A stretch of 64,000 bases of DNA from Dimorphilus gyrociliatus (Eukaryota; Annelida; Polychaeta; Dinophilidae), in assembly GCA_904063045.1 (NCBI GenBank), contig CAJFCJ010000007.1, forward strand, positions 3,913,404-3,977,403, read 5' to 3'. Made by a program: the position numbers and the translations under genes. Numbering within the stretch: the stretch's first letter is position 1; each line of letters opens with the position of its first letter. A model generated the notes under the pieces. That model saw only the letters and a list, made by a program, of their open reading frames with translations, was not told where the DNA came from and ran no database searches. This document shows positions 58,304-64,000 of the stretch, piece after piece.

Positions 58304-59055
58304 CAGGTATATTGTTTTATATAAACACTTTTTAAACTTTTATATTTTAAAATTACGTTTATATGCTGGTTTTTATGTTTGCAATAGAGCAAAGTTTAGA
58401 CTGAAAATAAAGAGAAATGATTTTAAAACATGTTTTTAAAAAAAAACAGCCGACATTATTAATTTATTATATTATGCATTATCTATTTTCTCTGTCATCT
58501 TATTGCCTTATCCTTAGAGAATAACTTGAATATATCAAGCAACTTGATAATTATTATTATGTTACGTAGATCGTGAAAAGGAAGTAAAAGTTGTGAAAAC
58601 CTTTTTTCCTGAATTATTTAGATAAAATGTTTACTTTTTTTCCTGTAAAGAAACATTAAGAAAAAAAGTAACGAAAGTGATTGTGAAATGCTCTATGATC
58701 AAAAAAATTACTTGTTTATTTTTCTAATTCAATGTTTACATGCATTTTTTTTAATTCATTTTTTTACATGTATATTTCTAATTTTTATCATTGTTGATAA
58801 ACTTAGTTGATAATGTTTTAAACGATTTCTATCCTTGTAAGAACTGTTCGATGTTAGCATGCTTATGAATTATTGACAGATATTGCTTTAAATTGATTAT
58901 TTGACAACTTTTAATGCTTGCAGAAAATTTTTCTCTTTAAGAAAAATATATTATGATTGTTTAAGTTAATTTTTTTAGTTGAAGAACAAAATTAATATTG
59001 TTATATTCATAGAATATTTAATCTGATATTTTTTTTAATTGTGCATGTTTTTGCA
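58304..59055. other. Convergent intergenic region, Ly6 B / DENND5
   Basis: 750 bp, very AT-rich, with both 3' UTRs. No gene seen. Confidence 0.55.
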
Positions 59056-62000
59056 CTATACACCGTGTAACAACGACGATTCAATTATAAAAGGAATGTC
59101 GTTTAGCGAATCTAATAAACCTGCTATAAGGTTCACCAAAGACGGGGATCTTAGAAAAGAGTTTTCATCGTACATGTGAACAGTAGGAATCGATTGACTA
59201 GCAGCGAGCATCCATTTCTGCAGCATTTTAGATTGTAAACCCAGAAGAATGAATATCGTAAATTTTCCGTCTTTACCAACGTTGATTGGCGATCTTTGAA
59301 TTTTAGCAACGACTGTAGTGTATCGTTGAAGAGCGTCTCTTGTCGTTTCATTTAATTCGTTTACATAGGCGCCTTGAAGTAATTGAAGAAAGTATTGAGC
59401 CATCTTCTCAACGTAATCCCATACAAAGAGTTTTTTACTGAAATAATTTGTTTTTGACTTAAAATTAAAAGTAAAGACGAGTTCGAGAGCTGGAACCAGC
59501 CCATTTTCACCACACAACAATTGGGTTAGCGAAGTCCTATCTGATTCTGGTTTATGATGATACTTGACTAATCTATTTATAGCTTCTGCTAACATACCCT
59601 GAACATAATTTTCCCTCAAGTGACTAGCGCCACCTCTTCTGGGCAGAGACGGTGATCTAAATCTAGGTGGTGTTTGATATCGTGTCCACTGATCGGGTTC
59701 GGCATTCATCAATGACTCGGCTATCAGTATTCGCTCCATAGCACCATCGTCAACATCTCTTCCTAACCACCTTCCACAAGGGAGTCTGTAGCACAGACTT
59801 GTCAGCTCATTTCTTACTAAAATTTGATCAAGAAACCACTTCGCTCCAGTGTCTACATGGCCAATCTTAACTGTCAGTAACACGCCAAGATTCCGATGAT
59901 TAATAACAAAATCCAATGACTGTTCAGGTATCGTAATTTTCGGTGATTGATCTATTGATCCATAAAGTGTAAGATGAACTTGAGAAGGAAGCTGAGCGCT
60001 TCCAGTTAATTTCGCTGTTCTTGGACAAATAATTACTCGATAAGGCATAGTGATTGATATATGAGTAGATGTGAAGCATTGATAATCTACAGCGTCCAAA
60101 CTGAGCAGATAGCTTAGTAGTTGCTCCCTCTCTTCCTCACTTCTGAGTAGCGCAAAACGTTTATATCGCTCTTTAAGCAAAACCTCATCCTCAAGTAAAC
60201 TTCGAAGGTGCTGTGCAAGTAATTTTTTCTCAATGGCTAACCGTATGAAAGCTCTCGCATATCCAATACTTGTTCTTAGTTCTGATAATTTATGAATATT
60301 AGTTATATCTTCTAATAATGATGATGTGGAGAAGGTTTCCAAACTTTCAATACTACCCCTTCGAGACCTACTTCGATGATGACCAGGACGAGGTAGAGAG
60401 GCAGACCTAGAGTTAAAATCTGAGGCCGTAAGAGAATTTTTTCTCTTCATCTGTCTTTCCCTACAAATCGGTATTCGCCCCTCATTCTGTTGCTTAAAAG
60501 CGCTTAAGTGAAGCCACAAAGCGGAACGACCATTAGATTTACTGCTAACTCCATGAGCCCAAATTCTCTCCAGTAAATCGCATAGCGACGTTACTAATGT
60601 ATTTTCCTCAACTCCAGTAACTATTAGGGAAATAAGTGATGTTTATTGAATAAAAAAGATTCCGGAAAACGTGTGCGTAATGTATAAAGCGTATAAAATT
60701 GAAGAATAAAAAAAAAAATGACAAGTACAAACCGAAAGAATCGCCATGGCCTAGCTCTTGAGCTTCATTTCTATCCAGTTTTATGACTAACATTTTCTTA
60801 GTTTTAGATTTACACTCCTTTAGTAGAGCCTCAACAAATTTCCAGTTGGTATGACCCATCTCATTTGGATCTTGAAATGATACTAGCTTAGGCGTGTCTG
60901 ATAGATGGTCTCGTCTCTGTTATTAATGCATAACTTATTTAAGCTGAATTCTATGAATAAATTATTTAATTTGAACCGTTTTTGTCTGCAATAGAGAATC
61001 CATTCTCTTTTTATACTTTGCTTTTACTTTTTTCTCTCTGAAATGGAGATAAAACATAAAATATTAAATAATCAAAATATTGATGAAATACGATAAGTTT
61101 TAACAATATAAATATTTAAGACTAACGGTAAAATTTCTCTTTTAAGTAAATGATCGTTAAGATTTCTTAAACATCCTTCCGATTGTTTATCAGATTTATC
61201 TGCTTTATAAAAATAGTTGTATTTGTACCATTTTATTTAGCAAATAAACAATAGATACTTACCCGAGAGGCCATTTGTCGAGTCCAAAGGTCTCGGATCA
61301 GAGGCTTTAATAGAAACGTTTGTTATTCTTAGCCGTATGGCTTTTAATATATCGTCAATTTGACTTGTTTTGATAAATCGCACACTCTCGTGATTTTTGT
61401 AAACCTTTTGAAATTCTTCCAAACGAGAATCAAAAAGTTTCACAAAGCATGGCAATTTAAAATCGACTCCTAAACAATATTTCTTTGAATCCGTAAAGTT
61501 AGCAAACATTTGTGTGTCAAAAAAGGCTGCTAAAAACGGTATTTGAGCTGGAGGATGTTCTGCTAAAAATGCATGTTTGTCAAATGCACCGTCCTCTTTA
61601 CTGATGAAAGATTCATAATTGTTCATTACGACTAGCATATAGTGCAGGAATAATTCCCTTATCATGGTGTTATCAGAATACCATTCAATCTGCAGGTCAG
61701 TAGAATACATTGCGGATGATTCATTTCCATCCGTCGGAAAGTTATGAAATGATGCGGAACTAGGTAGTTTCCTAGGTGGACTTGAAACAGGAACTTGCAT
61801 CTCACTTAGGAAATCTGTTACGTCATCTATCGACTGAAAAACACCGGCATTCTTGGCTATTTCGGCGACTTGAGTAAATGCCGGATTAGTCTTCTGTAAC
61901 TGTTGAAGTTTACCACTCAAACTTTGCATAGAATCAGACTGTGACGGATGATTTTGCTCAAAACTTTTTAGGCTATCAATACTGGCATTAGAATCACCAT

Positions 62001-63429
62001 GATGTAATCGTTTATTCTCTTTTTGCTCTTGAAGATCTGTCAACTGTTTAACTAAATCTTCTCGAAGAGAGGCTCTATTAGGTAATTCGGGAAGGTCTTC
62101 TGGCAGGGTAACATGAGCTTTGTCTATGTCAACAACGCACATATTAGCTTGAAGAGTCTCCTCGCTGATGAATGCGTCGTCCTTTGACCTACGTAGACCC
62201 ATTATAAATGGTACAGGTGCTTCAATAAAATGGCGATTAGATGTTGGCAAAATGGGAACGTAGGTTTGAGACCAGGCGAAAGGAAATATCAAAGCTGTCA
62301 AGCATTCTGCTACAGACATAAGATATTCATATTCTAGAATAAAGAAAAAACTCTATCGTAAGACCAAAAGAAGAAAAGGAAAAGTTTGAATTACCCTCAG
62401 AATATAAAAGAATTTGATATTCTAACAAAATGCAAGTATAAATGTTGAGAACATCTTCTATACCAAGTAGTCGAAATATTTCCAGTATTGGATAATCCAT
62501 TGGAGGCAGTTCGTTAGTTCCTGCAAGACACCTGTGTAAACATCATGTTCACTTTAGATAGAGAAAACATACCTGGTCTCTGACAAACGATAGTGTGAGC
62601 ACCACTCTTGAAAGACACACTTGAAGCTGGCGTAGGGCAGGGGATTTCGTACAGAATATTATAAATATAGCTTTCTAAATTTAATTCAACTTTGTCAAGA
62701 CCCATAACAACTCTATATAAGGCGCTTAAAATTTTCTGCATAACGTCGATAAAAGGCAATCTCGATAGAACGCACAAAACTTTAGTGGCGTAGAGAGTAT
62801 CCTCTGCCAAAGAATAAGAACGAACATTTGTAGACGAGGCTTTTCTTTTTATTTTTGGGCTAATCTTATAAACGCGTTCGCCTAGGTGAGGTTGCAGGGT
62901 CTTCGATTGAATGTTTTCCAATTCAGCCATGTGCATTGCGAGTAAAGTATTCATTGCAGTACAAATTTCTGCATTATTAATTTGTTCGTAGAAAGTTAGA
63001 GCAACTCCAAATGTCATAGTTCCGTCCTCTCTTGTTATGATGAATGTATGAACAGAAGTTTTGCGTTTGTCTTTTTGAGTTGCAAACAAAACTCCGCAAG
63101 GATGACACATCTTTATAGTAATATTGGCGCATAATTAATATTTACTTAAAGTTTGTTTTCTTCCCGTGTTACTCACCAAACTAACTGCATTTTCATCGAA
63201 TTCTAAACCCGGTACATTCTGAGGATAATGCGCTAAAACATCCGGCTTATATGATCTATATAAAGGTGCCCGATGAAGATTATCATCTAAAAAATACTTT
63301 TTTTTTACAATTTTTTACGTCATAGAAATAGCTCTTACTTGCAAACTGATTCGGTTGCAATCCGTGTCGCACATCCAGCCCACAAATTGCAAAGTAATCA
63401 ATGATTCTTTCTTCACTTTGTTCAGTCAT
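59056..63429 (-). CDS. DENND5A/B: DENN domain-containing protein 5 (Rab6-interacting Rab GEF)
   Basis: Rab guanine-nucleotide exchange factor and Rab6 effector that acts in Golgi-endosome traffic. The start [20 protein letters not shown] is followed by RHGLQPNQF, the DENND5 opening. Next come the uDENN region ([36 protein letters not shown]), the cDENN/dDENN region ([29 protein letters not shown]) and [20 protein letters not shown] with FANFTDSKK. The C-terminal half has a RUN domain, a PLAT domain ([50 protein letters not shown]) and a second RUN domain ending [20 protein letters not shown]. The order DENN-RUN-PLAT-RUN is specific to DENND5. A single gene here is probably ancestral to the vertebrate A and B copies. 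About ten exons; introns short to 0.3 kb. Confidence 0.94.
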
Positions 63430-63758
63430 ATTCAATATATATATTATTCAAAAAACATAATAGTATTTGGTGTTAATATCTTTTAAAAATAATCTGTTGA
63501 CAAATTTCGTAAGGATTTTGTTTGCGAAATCGTCTTTTAGTCGGCGCCATGTTTGTATATCTAATTGATTAGACTACCAACCGTTTCGGAGAATGATATT
63601 TCGCGCCAATTTTTCAAAACTACAATACAAGTCATAGTATTTTATTTCATTGATAAAAGTTAAAATATTCATTTAAAAGTACAATTATTTCCATTTTTTA
63701 TGCGAAGATATGTAATAACATCAAGTTAAAAATGATTATGCTTTCTGTTATTTTGAAG
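63430..63758. promoter_or_regulatory. DENND5 promoter interval
   Basis: 329 bp between the DENND5 start and the stop codon of the next minus-strand gene. The interval should contain the 3' UTR of that gene and the DENND5 promoter. No element identified. Confidence 0.5.
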
Positions 63759-64000
63759 TCAAATTCCCAAGTTTTCGAATTTTCCAGGTAATTCTCTTGG
63801 TCCACCAACGTTATCAATTTTATTCGGAAAACCTAAATTATTATTGTAAACATTAAGCCAAAAATTTTAATAAATTAATGGAAGAACTTACTTAGACTCT
63901 GTCCATTACAGCAAATTTCAGCAGGTTCTAAACAACACTGATCAGCAGCTGAATCTATAGCGGAATGGGGATTCTTGTTTCGTCGTAAACGATTGGTTAT
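63759..64000 (-). CDS. 3' end of an unrecognised small cysteine-containing protein (partial)
   Basis: Two exons join in phase: 64000-63892 (open to the window edge) and 63832-63759, across a 59-nt intron with a gtaagt donor and tttag acceptor. The encoded C-terminus contains a dibasic-type stretch NRLRRNK, then DQCCLEPAEICCNGQSL with two Cys pairs, and ends VGGPRELPGKFENLGI. The paired cysteines and the nearby Arg-Arg suggest a secreted, perhaps processed, peptide or prohormone. This is inference; the N-terminus with any signal peptide is outside the window, and I do not recognise the family. Confidence 0.6.

Overview
This is a eukaryotic nuclear window with clear spliceosomal introns, and the gene content is animal: RBPJ (Notch), MTF1, an NKCC-type SLC12A, DENND5, IFT80, HID1, two Ly6/uPAR proteins and a SOCS-box protein. 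The DNA is AT-rich. Most introns are only about 45-70 nt, with a few of 0.5-1.8 kb that hold (TA)n, (CT)n or (GT)n microsatellites. Intergenic gaps are mostly 0.3-1 kb. This fits a compact-genome invertebrate bilaterian; a small spiralian such as an annelid is my inference and is not proven by the sequence. No operon, transposon, CRISPR array or confident tRNA/rRNA gene was seen.

Layout, left to right: TRAM1 (+, 1158-3705), PEX1 (-, 4512-8185), MTF1 (+, 8470-10901), an unrecognised spliced gene (-, 11705 to about 12239), a SOCS-box protein (-, 13338-14981, 5' end unresolved), SLC12A Na-K-Cl cotransporter (+, 16810-22563), RBPJ (-, 23096-28293), an RGS22-like gene (+, 28872 to about 32449), cytochrome b5 (-, 32568-33477), a MATCAP tyrosine carboxypeptidase (+, 33799-34962), a PBZ-PARP-BRCT protein (-, 34944-36582), PSME3IP1/NIP30 (+, 37096-37777), ATP synthase alpha (-, 37916-39786), ANKMY1 (+, 40429-45508), IFT80 (+, 46278-49360), HID1 (-, 49674-52666), ALDH4A1 (+, 53753-56239), two Ly6/uPAR genes head to head (-, 56689-57177; +, 57624-58303), DENND5 (-, 59056-63429) and the 3' end of a cysteine-containing small protein (-, 63759 to the window edge).

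Genes alternate strand almost without exception, so neighbours share either a short divergent promoter (for example PEX1/MTF1, 284 bp; MATCAP/cytochrome b5, 321 bp) or a convergent 3' end. In one place the coding regions overlap tail to tail by 19 bp (MATCAP and the PARP gene). Most genes are single-copy housekeeping functions with no shared pathway. A loose ciliary/microtubule theme exists (ANKMY1, IFT80, MATCAP, RGS22-like).

The most unusual coding content is the PBZ-PBZ-PARP-BRCT protein. The unrecognised spliced gene near 12 kb, the spliced upstream ORF in front of the second Ly6 gene, and the cysteine-rich partial gene at the right edge also deserve attention. Exon boundaries were worked out by eye from GT/AG sites and reading phase, and no transcript data were available.
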